From contig JABFRY010000499.1 of NCBI GenBank assembly GCA_013140955.1, positions 1 to 6,219 on the forward strand: 6,219 nucleotides of DNA, given 5' to 3'. Below the pieces are notes generated by a model that saw only the letters and a program-made list of their open reading frames with translations, was not told where the DNA came from and did not search any database. The position numbers were made by a program, and so were the translations under genes. This document shows, in pieces, positions 1 through 6,219 of this stretch; position 1 is the stretch's first letter, and the number at the start of each line of letters is the position of its first letter. Source of the DNA: Acidobacteriota bacterium (GTDB taxonomy: Bacteria; Acidobacteriota; Vicinamibacteria; Vicinamibacterales; UBA2999).

Positions 1-180
1 GGAGCACGCGGTGTGTTCCTGGCGACGGCGCATCCGGCGAAGTTTCGCGAAGTGGTGGAGCCGGCCCTCGGATGCCCGGTGCCGCTGCCGCCCCCGCTCG
101 CCGCTGCGCTCGGGCGCGAGCGCCGTATCGTGCCGATCGAGGCGGACTACCCGTCGCTGGTGGACCTGCTGCGATCGTGA
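1..180 (+). CDS. thrC: Threonine synthase, C-terminal 59 residues (5' truncated by window edge)
   Basis: Frame 1 is open from the first base to a TGA at 178-180. It encodes the end of a PLP-dependent threonine synthase, which converts O-phosphohomoserine to threonine and phosphate in the cytosol. The recognisable segment is GVFLATAHPAKF (residues 4-15 of this fragment), a conserved C-terminal stretch of bacterial ThrC. It is followed by the usual 'VEPALG..VPLPPPLAAALGRE' region and a short helix ending DLLRS. The PLP lysine and the substrate-binding regions lie upstream, outside the window. The identification rests on family recall of this tail only. Its place near asd (same pathway, about 4.7 kb away on the other strand) supports it. 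Confidence 0.85.
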   Translation, partial: GARGVFLATAHPAKFREVVEPALGCPVPLPPPLAAALGRERRIVPIEADYPSLVDLLRS

Positions 181-287
181 CCGCGGGCCGCGCGCCGGGA
201 AGGGCCGGCACGATGCGGCGTCGATATCGTGCAAGCCCGACCGGTCGCCCGGCTGCATTTCCGGCGGGGCCCGACGCGGCGTCCCCT

Positions 288-293
288 TAGAAT
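288..293 (+). promoter_or_regulatory. TAGAAT -10 element for pepF (leaderless-type)
   Basis: The hexamer TAGAAT matches the TATAAT consensus at 5 of 6 positions and ends only 6 nt before the pepF ATG. Transcription starting about 7 nt downstream would begin at or next to the A of the start codon, giving a leaderless mRNA. No Shine-Dalgarno sequence is present and no -35 box is visible about 17 nt upstream, where the sequence is CGGGGC-like. The same hexamer recurs before two other starts in this window. Confidence 0.55.
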
Positions 294-299
294 GCGCGG

Positions 300-2141
300 A
301 TGCCGCCACTCGACGCCTATCGACCGGATCCAGGAACCCTGCCCGCACGGGACGCCGTTCCGGAGCGTTACACCTGGGACCTGACGGCCATCTGCCGCGA
401 CTGGGAGGAGTGGATCGCGGCCTACCGCGAGCTCGAGGCCGGCATCGAGGCATTTGCTGGACTGCAGGGCACCCTGGGCCGAGGCCCTGCCCAGTTGCTC
501 GAGGCCTACCGCAGCATGGACCGCACGGGCGCACTCAGCTACCGCGTCTGGTATTTCGCGGCGCTCCACTACGACCAGGACCAGCGCGACAACGCCGGCA
601 ACGCGCGACGGCAGCAGGTGCAGATCCTCTTCGCCCGCCTCCAGCAGGCGACGGCCTGGTTCAACCCGGAGGTGCTCGCCATCCCTCGCCGCACGATCGA
701 CGCCTGGCTCGCGGCCAGTGAGGAGCTGCGGGTCTATCGGTTCGCCATCGACAGTCTCTTCCACGAGCAGGAGCACGTGCTCGACGAGCGGGGCGAGCGC
801 CTGATGTCGTACGCCGGCCGATTCGACGCCGTGCCGGGGGACAGCTATGCGGCCATGACGACGGCCGACATGAAACCTCCCGTTATCACCCTCTCGGGCG
901 GGGAGCGCGTCACGCTCAGCTACGGGCAATACCGGGCCCTGCTCGAGACGTTGCCCCTCCAGGCCGACCGTGCCCTCGTGTATCGCACGTTCCACGCCCG
1001 CTACGCGGAGCAGCAGAACACCTACGCCGCCCTCTACAACGGCGTGCTGCAGCGCGACTGGTTTCACGCCCGGGCCAGGGGCTATGCCAGCAGCCTCGAG
1101 GCCGCCCTGCACGGCAACGACATCCCCGTGTCGGTCGTCGAGAACCTCATCGCCGCCACGCGCGCCGGCGTCGAGCCCCTCCGGCGCTACCACCGGCTAC
1201 GGCGGCGCGTATTGGGCCTCGACAGCTATCGGATCTTCGACGCGTTCGTGCCGCTGGTCGCACACGACGTGCGGTATCCCTACGATCAGGTGGGTGCGTG
1301 GATCGTCGAGTCGGTGGCGGCACTGGGACCCGGCTATCAGCAGGACGTGCGCACCGCGTTCGAGCAGCGCTGGATCGACGTGTTCGAGAACACGGGCAAG
1401 CGCAGCGGCGCCTACTCGGCCCCGGTGTACGGTTCCCACCCCTACATGCTGCTGAACTACAACGAGACGCTGGAGGCGGTGTTCACGCTGGCGCACGAGA
1501 TGGGCCACTCGATGCACACCCTGCTCGCGCACCGGACACAGCCGTTCGTCTACGCGGGGTACACGATCTTCGTGGCGGAGGTGCCGTCGACCCTGAACGA
1601 GGCCCTGCTGCTCGACTTCATGCTCGAACGCGCGACGGGCCGCGAGGAGCGCATCGTGCTGCTGCAGCACGCCATCGCCAGTGTGGCGACGACCTTCTAC
1701 GCGCAGGTGCTCTATGCCGACTTCGAGCTGCAGGCACACCGCCTCGTCGAGCAGGATCAGCCCGTCACCGCCGAGGTGCTGAACCGCATGTACGCGGACC
1801 TGCTGCGCACCTACTACGGCGATGTGTTCGACGGGGAAGAGGTGTCGCAGGTCACCTGGGCGCGCATTCCCCACTTCTTCAACTCGCCCTATTACGTGTA
1901 CCAATACGCCACCTGCTTCGCGTCGAGCGCCCGGCTGATGCAGGGCATCCGGTCCGGCGATCCCGCGCAGCGTGCCGCCACGGTGGGGCGATACCTCGGG
2001 CTGCTCGAATCGGGTGGGAGCGCATACCCCATGGCGCTGCTGCGCGGGGCGGGGGTCGATCTGAGCCAGCCGGACACGGTCGGCGCCGTCTCGTCCGCGC
2101 TCGATGCCCTGGTGACCCGCCTCGAGCGGGAACTGGCCTGA
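300..2141 (+). CDS. pepF: Oligoendopeptidase F, M3 family zinc metallopeptidase
   Basis: This is a 613-residue cytosolic zinc peptidase expected to cleave short oligopeptides, for example in peptide turnover. The length matches the PepF branch of M3 (about 600 aa). There is no signal peptide or membrane segment. The N-terminus has the typical PepF 'WDLT' motif (W26-T29). The catalytic motif H399-E-M-G-H403 supplies two zinc ligands and the general base E400. The third ligand is probably E427 in AEVPSTLNEA, 28 residues after H399, as expected for M3. The C-terminal substrate-binding motif HFFNSPYYVYQYATC spans residues 525-539. C539 sits where PepF proteins commonly have Gly after YAT, a minor deviation. 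The ATG at 300 is chosen because it gives a standard N-terminus and lies just behind a -10 hexamer. There is no SD. It is probably its own transcription unit, since a hairpin and a new promoter follow. Confidence 0.95.
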   Translation: MPPLDAYRPDPGTLPARDAVPERYTWDLTAICRDWEEWIAAYRELEAGIEAFAGLQGTLGRGPAQLLEAYRSMDRTGALSYRVWYFAALHYDQDQRDNAGNARRQQVQILFARLQQATAWFNPEVLAIPRRTIDAWLAASEELRVYRFAIDSLFHEQEHVLDERGERLMSYAGRFDAVPGDSYAAMTTADMKPPVITLSGGERVTLSYGQYRALLETLPLQADRALVYRTFHARYAEQQNTYAALYNGVLQRDWFHARARGYASSLEAALHGNDIPVSVVENLIAATRAGVEPLRRYHRLRRRVLGLDSYRIFDAFVPLVAHDVRYPYDQVGAWIVESVAALGPGYQQDVRTAFEQRWIDVFENTGKRSGAYSAPVYGSHPYMLLNYNETLEAVFTLAHEMGHSMHTLLAHRTQPFVYAGYTIFVAEVPSTLNEALLLDFMLERATGREERIVLLQHAIASVATTFYAQVLYADFELQAHRLVEQDQPVTAEVLNRMYADLLRTYYGDVFDGEEVSQVTWARIPHFFNSPYYVYQYATCFASSARLMQGIRSGDPAQRAATVGRYLGLLESGGSAYPMALLRGAGVDLSQPDTVGAVSSALDALVTRLERELA

Positions 2142-2142
2142 C

Positions 2143-2172
2143 GGCTGGCGGGGAGGCCGGGCGGCCCCAGCC
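2143..2172 (+). terminator. GC-rich hairpin after pepF, possible terminator
   Basis: It starts one base after the pepF stop. GGCTGG (2143-2148) pairs with CCAGCC (2167-2172), and two further G-C pairs follow across a bulged C at 2149. The loop can itself form a small GGCC/GGCC hairpin. No T-tract follows, so an intrinsic terminator is only suggested. Its place between a stop codon and a new promoter fits a transcription-unit boundary. Confidence 0.4.
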
Positions 2173-2181
2173 ACCCAGTGG

Positions 2182-2210
2182 TTGACGAGGCGCGGTCTCA
2201 TTGCTACCAT
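2182..2210 (+). promoter_or_regulatory. Sigma70-like promoter of the ArsR-methyltransferase/ahcY unit
   Basis: The -35 box is TTGACG at 2182-2187 (5 of 6 to TTGACA). Exactly 17 nt later comes the -10 box TACCAT at 2205-2210 (4 of 6 to TATAAT). The predicted transcription start is near 2217-2218, leaving a leader of about 18 nt before the GTG at 2236. The downstream edge of the -10 overlaps the palindrome at 2209-2232, so a bound repressor would block RNA polymerase. This is the only promoter in the window with a good -35. Confidence 0.6.
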
Positions 2211-2232
2211 ATATCCGGATTTACGGATATAT
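2209..2232. promoter_or_regulatory. Perfect 9-6-9 palindrome, probable operator of the ArsR-type regulator
   Basis: ATATATCCG (2209-2217) is the exact reverse complement of CGGATATAT (2224-2232), separated by GATTTA. The 24-bp element is 17/24 A+T in otherwise very GC-rich DNA. It spans the -10 edge and predicted start site, 3 nt before the GTG start codon of the regulator. Dyads of this kind over the promoter are typical for dimeric ArsR-family repressors, so autoregulation is inferred. I saw no second copy in the window, so ahcY would be controlled through this single site by co-transcription. Confidence 0.7.
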
Positions 2233-2235
2233 AGC

Positions 2236-3174
2236 GTGGCCATCCTGGAACACCTCACCGCGTTGTCGGATCCGGTGCGCTGTCGCGTGCTGCTGCTGCT
2301 CGAGCGGCACGAACTCACGGTCACCGACCTGGGCGCCGTCCTGCAGATGCCGCAGTCGAGTGTCAGCCGGCACCTCAAGACGCTGTCCGACGACGGGTGG
2401 GTCGTCTCCCGACGTGACGGCACCAGCCGCTTCTACAGCATGGCGTCCGAGCACCTCGATCCATCGGCCGGACGGCTGTGGCCGCTGATCCGTGAGGAAG
2501 TCACCCACACCGGCGCCGCCGGCCAGGACCGGCGACGGCTCGACGCCGTGCTCGCCCGCCGACGGGCGAAGTCGGAGCGGTTCTTCGCCTCGGCCGCCGG
2601 CGACTGGGATCGCCTGCGCACCGAACTCTTCGGCGCGGGCGTCCATGCGGGCGCACTCCTCGGGCTGCTCGACCCGGCCCTCGTGGTCGGCGACCTCGGA
2701 TGCGGCACCGGGGAAGTGAGCGAGGCCCTGGCCCCGCACGTGGCCCGCGTGGTGGCGGTGGATGGATCGGGCGAGATGCTCGAGGCGGCCAGGGAGCGAC
2801 TCGGGGCCACCGACAACGCGGAGGTCCGCCAGGGCGATCTGGCCAACCTGCCCCTTCGAGACGGGGAACTCGACGCCGCCGTGTTGTCCCTGGTGCTCCA
2901 TCACGCGCCCGCTCCCGGCGACGTGCTCGCCGAGGCCGCGCGGGTGATCCGGCCGGGCGGGCGTGTGCTGGTCGTGGACATGCTGCCCCACGAGCGCCAG
3001 GAGTACCGGCAGCAGATGGGACACGTGTGGCTCGGGTTTTCCGAGTCGCAGATGCAGCGCCTGCTGGGGGCGGCAGGCTTCGACCGGGTCCGGATTCGGC
3101 CGTTGCCGGTGGACCCGGCGGCGCGAGGCCCCGCCTTGTGCGCCGCCACGGGAATTCGTCAGGACGTCAGATAG
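2236..3174 (+). CDS. ArsR-type HTH regulator fused to SAM-dependent methyltransferase domain (SahR-like)
   Basis: A 312-residue, two-domain protein. Residues 1-70 form an ArsR winged helix: 'ILEHLTALSDPVRCRVLLLL', then a recognition helix around Q40-L50 (QSSVSRHLKTL) and the wing near 59-67. At the site where metal-sensing ArsR has ELCVCDL it reads ELTVTDL (26-32), so the metal-binding cysteines are missing. Residues about 140-290 form a class I methyltransferase fold: motif I DLGCGTG (153-159), acidic D176 after strand 2, 'GDLANLPL' (200-207), and a signature HER..YR..MGHVWLGF (252-268). GTG at 2236 is chosen as start because family proteins begin at this point. An in-frame TTG at 2182 would lie inside the -35 box and translate the operator. 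The protein probably represses its own promoter and downstream ahcY, with SAM or SAH as effector, like the SahR regulators. Domain calls are firm, but effector and targets are inferred. Real methyltransferase activity is an alternative. Confidence 0.88.
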   Translation: MAILEHLTALSDPVRCRVLLLLERHELTVTDLGAVLQMPQSSVSRHLKTLSDDGWVVSRRDGTSRFYSMASEHLDPSAGRLWPLIREEVTHTGAAGQDRRRLDAVLARRRAKSERFFASAAGDWDRLRTELFGAGVHAGALLGLLDPALVVGDLGCGTGEVSEALAPHVARVVAVDGSGEMLEAARERLGATDNAEVRQGDLANLPLRDGELDAAVLSLVLHHAPAPGDVLAEAARVIRPGGRVLVVDMLPHERQEYRQQMGHVWLGFSESQMQRLLGAAGFDRVRIRPLPVDPAARGPALCAATGIRQDVR

Positions 3175-3178
3175 TCGT

Positions 3179-3203
3179 GGGACCGGGCGTCACGCCCGGT
3201 CCC
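3179..3203 (+). terminator. Strong hairpin between regulator gene and ahcY (terminator or attenuator-like)
   Basis: A perfect 11-bp inverted repeat: GGGACCGGGCG (3179-3189), loop TCA, then CGCCCGGTCCC (3193-3203). It lies 5 nt after the regulator stop and 8 nt before the ahcY Shine-Dalgarno. The following bases TTCATGT are only weakly T-rich, so termination is probably partial at best. Only 19 nt separate it from the ahcY ATG and no promoter is visible there. ahcY therefore seems to need read-through, or the hairpin serves as a processing or stability element. Confidence 0.5.
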
Positions 3204-3204
3204 T

Positions 3205-3214
3205 TCATGTCAGG
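3205..3214 (+). repeat. TCATGTCAGG, first copy, after the hairpin upstream of ahcY
   Basis: This 10-mer follows the 3' arm of the hairpin at 3179-3203. It occurs again at 4783-4792 right after the hairpin downstream of ahcY. The preceding bases are also alike (GGTCCCT here, GGTCCG there). Its last bases AGG form part of the ahcY ribosome-binding site. The repeat is exact, but its meaning is unknown. Confidence 0.4.
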
Positions 3215-3216
3215 AG
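3212..3216 (+). promoter_or_regulatory. Shine-Dalgarno AGGAG of ahcY
   Basis: AGGAG lies 6 nt before the ATG at 3223 and fixes that start. It is one of only two clear SD sequences in the window. The other precedes asd. Confidence 0.75.
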
Positions 3217-3222
3217 AGTGCG

Positions 3223-4725
<1,503 letters not shown>

Positions 4726-4737
4726 CGACCACTCCGT

Positions 4738-4780
4738 GACCCCGCGGGCAGGCGCCGTGTGCGGCGTCGCGCCCGCGGTC
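4738..4780. terminator. Large hairpin between convergent ahcY and asd, probable bidirectional terminator
   Basis: CCGCGGGC (4742-4749) pairs with GCCCGCGG (4771-4778). Inside it, GGCGCCG (4751-4757) pairs with CGGCGTC (4762-4768), with one G-U pair and a TGTG loop, separated from the outer stem by a small A/GC internal loop. GACC and GGTC at the base can extend it with a slip. It lies 12 nt after the ahcY stop. The rest of the 146-nt gap (4781-4871) is GC-rich with no ORF or promoter that I can support. No T-run follows on either strand, so factor-independent termination is unproven. Confidence 0.5.
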
Positions 4781-4782
4781 CG

Positions 4783-4792
4783 TCATGTCAGG
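4783..4792 (+). repeat. TCATGTCAGG, second copy, after the hairpin downstream of ahcY
   Basis: An exact match to the 10-mer at 3205-3214, in the same position relative to a preceding GC-rich hairpin. Here there is no ribosome-binding site or gene start, so the match is not explained by an SD sequence. Confidence 0.4.
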
Positions 4793-4871
4793 CCCGGGTG
4801 GGTGACCGGCCGCGCCCTGCGTGCGGAGACCGGCGTGCAGGGGCTGGCGCGCGAGTGGGCTACGGGCTCCC

Positions 4872-6029
4872 TCAGGCGGTCGCCGGTGCGGCCCGGCGCG
4901 TGTGGCCGGGCCTGGAGCTCTCCGACTCCAGCAGGATGCGCAGCATCCGCCGCAGCGGCTCGGCCGCGCCCCACAGCAACTGATCGCCGACGGTGAAGGC
5001 GGCGAGGTACTCGCCGCCCATGGGCAGCTTGCGCAGGCGGCCGACCGGTACTTGCAGGGTGCCCGTCACCGCCGCGGGTGTCAGCGCCTCGAGCGACGAG
5101 GTCTTGTCGTTCGGCACGACCGACACCCAGGGATGCGCCGCAGCCAGCAGACCCTCGATCTCCGGCAGGGACACGTCGCGCACCAGCTTCACCGTGAGGC
5201 CCTGGCTGTGGCACCGCATCACCCCGACGCGCACGCATACGCCGTCCACCGGAATCGGGTGCTGGGCGCGGTCCAGGATCTTGTTGGTCTCGGCCAGGCC
5301 CTTCCACTCCTCGCGGCTCTGTCCCGTGCCGAGGTCCTTGTCGATCCAGGGCAGGAGACTCCCGGCCAGCGGATAGCCGAACTGTGTCGTGGGGACACCG
5401 CCCCGCAGCACGCCGGCCACGGTGGCATCGACGTCGCCAATGGCCGACCGCGGGTCGGCGAGCAGCGCGGCGGCCGCCTGGTGCGTCGCCCCCATCTGCT
5501 GGAGCAGCTCACGCATGTGCTGCGCACCGGCGCCCGACGCGGCCTGATACGTCATGGCCGTCACCCACTCGACGAGTCCGGCCCGGAAGAGCCCCGCCAG
5601 TGCCATCAGCATCAGGCTCACGGTGCAGTTGCCGCCGATGTAGTTCCTGATGCCGCGCTCGAGCGCCCGGTCGATGACGTCGCGATTCACCGGGTCGAGG
5701 ACGATCACCGCGTCGTCGGCCATGCGCAGCGTCGAGGCCGCGTCGATCCAGTAGCCGGTCCAGCCGTGCTCACGCAGTTGCGGGTAGTACTCGGTGGTGT
5801 AGTCGCCACCCTGGCAGGAGATGATCGCGTCCATGGCGGCGAGCGATGACACGCTACGGGCGTCGCCGACCAGGCCGCGGCCGTGGCCCGCGACCGCGGG
5901 CGCGTCGGCGCCCGCCTGGGACGTGGAGAAGAAGTGGGGCGTGATGAGGTCGAAGTCGTGCTCCTCGCGCATTCGCTGCACCAGCACCGACCCGACCATG
6001 CCCCGCCACCCGACGATACCGACGTTCAT
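4872..6029 (-). CDS. asd: Aspartate-semialdehyde dehydrogenase, E. coli-type
   Basis: A 385-residue cytosolic enzyme that reduces L-aspartyl-4-phosphate with NADPH to aspartate semialdehyde, the branch point to lysine/diaminopimelate, threonine and methionine. The N-terminus MNVGIVGWRGMVGSVL carries the NADP-binding glycine motif of the gamma-proteobacterial Asd branch. Catalytic Cys135 lies in GGNCTVSLML. E241 and K243 (EEWKG), R267 (CVRVG) and the base H274 (RCHSQG) fall at the same numbers as in E. coli Asd. Sequence such as PNDKTSSLEALTPAAVTGTL and KLPMGGEYLAAFTVGDQLLWGAAEPLRRML completes the fold. The last ~17 residues, rich in Arg, Ala, Pro and Ser, extend past the 367-aa E. coli protein and are probably a disordered tail. 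The ATG at 6027-6029 has a strong SD and a TAGAAT element upstream. It is convergent with ahcY and divergent from the next gene. Confidence 0.97.
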   Translation of the reverse strand: MNVGIVGWRGMVGSVLVQRMREEHDFDLITPHFFSTSQAGADAPAVAGHGRGLVGDARSVSSLAAMDAIISCQGGDYTTEYYPQLREHGWTGYWIDAASTLRMADDAVIVLDPVNRDVIDRALERGIRNYIGGNCTVSLMLMALAGLFRAGLVEWVTAMTYQAASGAGAQHMRELLQQMGATHQAAAALLADPRSAIGDVDATVAGVLRGGVPTTQFGYPLAGSLLPWIDKDLGTGQSREEWKGLAETNKILDRAQHPIPVDGVCVRVGVMRCHSQGLTVKLVRDVSLPEIEGLLAAAHPWVSVVPNDKTSSLEALTPAAVTGTLQVPVGRLRKLPMGGEYLAAFTVGDQLLWGAAEPLRRMLRILLESESSRPGHTRRAAPATA

Positions 6030-6035
6030 GCGTAT

Positions 6036-6043
6036 CCCCTTCC
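6036..6043 (-). promoter_or_regulatory. Shine-Dalgarno GGAAGGGG of asd
   Basis: Read on the minus strand, GGAAGGGG ends 6 nt before the asd ATG and supports that start. Confidence 0.65.
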
Positions 6044-6050
6044 GGCAATC

Positions 6051-6056
6051 ATTCTA
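6051..6056 (-). promoter_or_regulatory. TAGAAT -10 element for asd
   Basis: On the minus strand TAGAAT lies 21 nt before the asd ATG, giving a predicted leader of about 15 nt that holds the SD. No TTGACA-like -35 is visible about 17 nt further upstream. It is identical to the hexamers at 288-293 and 6091-6096. Confidence 0.55.
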
Positions 6057-6090
6057 CCCGCCACCGCGGCCGGGCCGTGTCCGCCCGCGG

Positions 6091-6096
6091 TAGAAT
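6091..6096 (+). promoter_or_regulatory. TAGAAT -10 element for the downstream ORF
   Basis: TAGAAT lies 12 nt before the ATG at 6109, predicting a start site near 6103 and a leader of only about 6 nt with no SD. It is divergent to the asd element 34 nt away. No -35 box is visible. Confidence 0.5.
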
Positions 6097-6108
6097 CCCC
6101 AGCGCGCG

Positions 6109-6219
6109 ATGACCTTCGCTGCCCTTGCTCTCTGGCTCGCCCTGGGTGCCTCGTGTCCGTCCGAGGCCGACGCGCGCCTGCGCGACGCGGAGGCCCGCGC
6201 AGAGGCGCTGGACCTGGAG
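6109..6219 (+). CDS. N-terminus of an exported or lipoprotein-like protein (3' truncated by window edge)
   Basis: The frame is open from the ATG at 6109 to the window end (37 codons). The first 16 residues, MTFAALALWLALGASC, are a hydrophobic signal-like segment, though without a basic n-region. It is followed by a charged Ala/Glu/Arg-rich stretch (SEADARLRDAEARAEALDLE) that looks helical and could begin a coiled coil or TPR-like region. Cys16 could be a lipobox cysteine, but the preceding GAS lacks the usual Leu at -3. Cleavage by signal peptidase I near SEA is an alternative. I do not recognise the family. Support comes from the upstream TAGAAT, the divergent layout with asd and the signal-like start. 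Confidence 0.5.
   Translation, partial: MTFAALALWLALGASCPSEADARLRDAEARAEALDLE

Noticed and set aside
208..232. Inverted repeat GCACGAT / ATCGTGC between thrC and pepF
   Set aside because: Only 7 bp with an 11-nt loop, no T-tract and not placed against the thrC stop. Too weak to call a terminator or operator. I see nothing else in 181-287.
147..2423. Two long minus-strand open frames (about 348 and 408 codons) opposite pepF
   Set aside because: They are shadows of pepF codon usage, with no family motifs, no SD or promoter. One would run across the operator and promoter region.
3136..3172. Possible ahcY promoter at the end of the regulator gene (TTGTGC ... TCAGAT)
   Set aside because: The -10 match is poor (3 of 6) and the spacing is about 25 nt, so it is not credible.
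3175..3222. SAH or SAM riboswitch upstream of ahcY
   Set aside because: The gap is 48 nt and mostly taken by a simple hairpin plus the SD. It has no room for, and no sign of, the conserved SAH-riboswitch core or a multi-helix SAM aptamer.
4821..5849. A 342-codon plus-strand frame antisense to asd
   Set aside because: It overlaps the confident asd gene and its product is Arg/Ala/His-rich without motifs.
4770..6091. CGCCCGCGGT repeated at 4770-4779 and 6082-6091
   Set aside because: A pure GC-rich word in very GC-rich DNA. No shared structure or context around the two copies.

Overview
The window is GC-rich and densely coding, with short intergenic gaps. It looks like an ordinary chromosomal segment of a high-GC Gram-negative-type bacterium. 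The GC content, the recurring TAGAAT -10 hexamers without a -35 box, and the leaderless-looking gene start suggest Acidobacteriota (possibly Vicinamibacteria). That placement is inference and was not tested.

Layout, left to right. Positions 1-180 are the 3' end of threonine synthase (thrC, +). Positions 300-2141 are an M3-family oligoendopeptidase F (pepF, +), behind a TAGAAT element 6 nt from its ATG and followed by a GC-rich hairpin. Positions 2182-2232 hold a sigma70-like promoter overlapped by a perfect 9-6-9 inverted repeat, the only AT-rich palindrome seen. Positions 2236-3174 encode an ArsR-type winged-helix domain fused to a SAM-dependent methyltransferase domain. After a strong hairpin, 3223-4725 encode S-adenosylhomocysteine hydrolase (ahcY, +). 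A convergent gap with a second hairpin follows. Positions 4872-6029 carry an E. coli-type aspartate-semialdehyde dehydrogenase (asd, -). The window ends with divergent TAGAAT elements and the first 37 codons of a secreted or lipoprotein-like ORF (+).

The functional theme is aspartate-family and methionine/SAM metabolism. Asd makes aspartate semialdehyde for Lys, Thr and Met, ThrC makes threonine, and AhcY clears the SAH left by methyltransferases. The most interesting part is the ArsR-methyltransferase/ahcY unit. The regulator lacks the cysteines of metal-sensing ArsR proteins, carries a SAM/SAH-binding fold, lies directly upstream of ahcY and has a palindrome over its own promoter. This fits a SahR-like, SAH-responsive autoregulated unit. 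I saw no CRISPR array, mobile element, tRNA/rRNA or riboswitch, and no convincing wholly new system.
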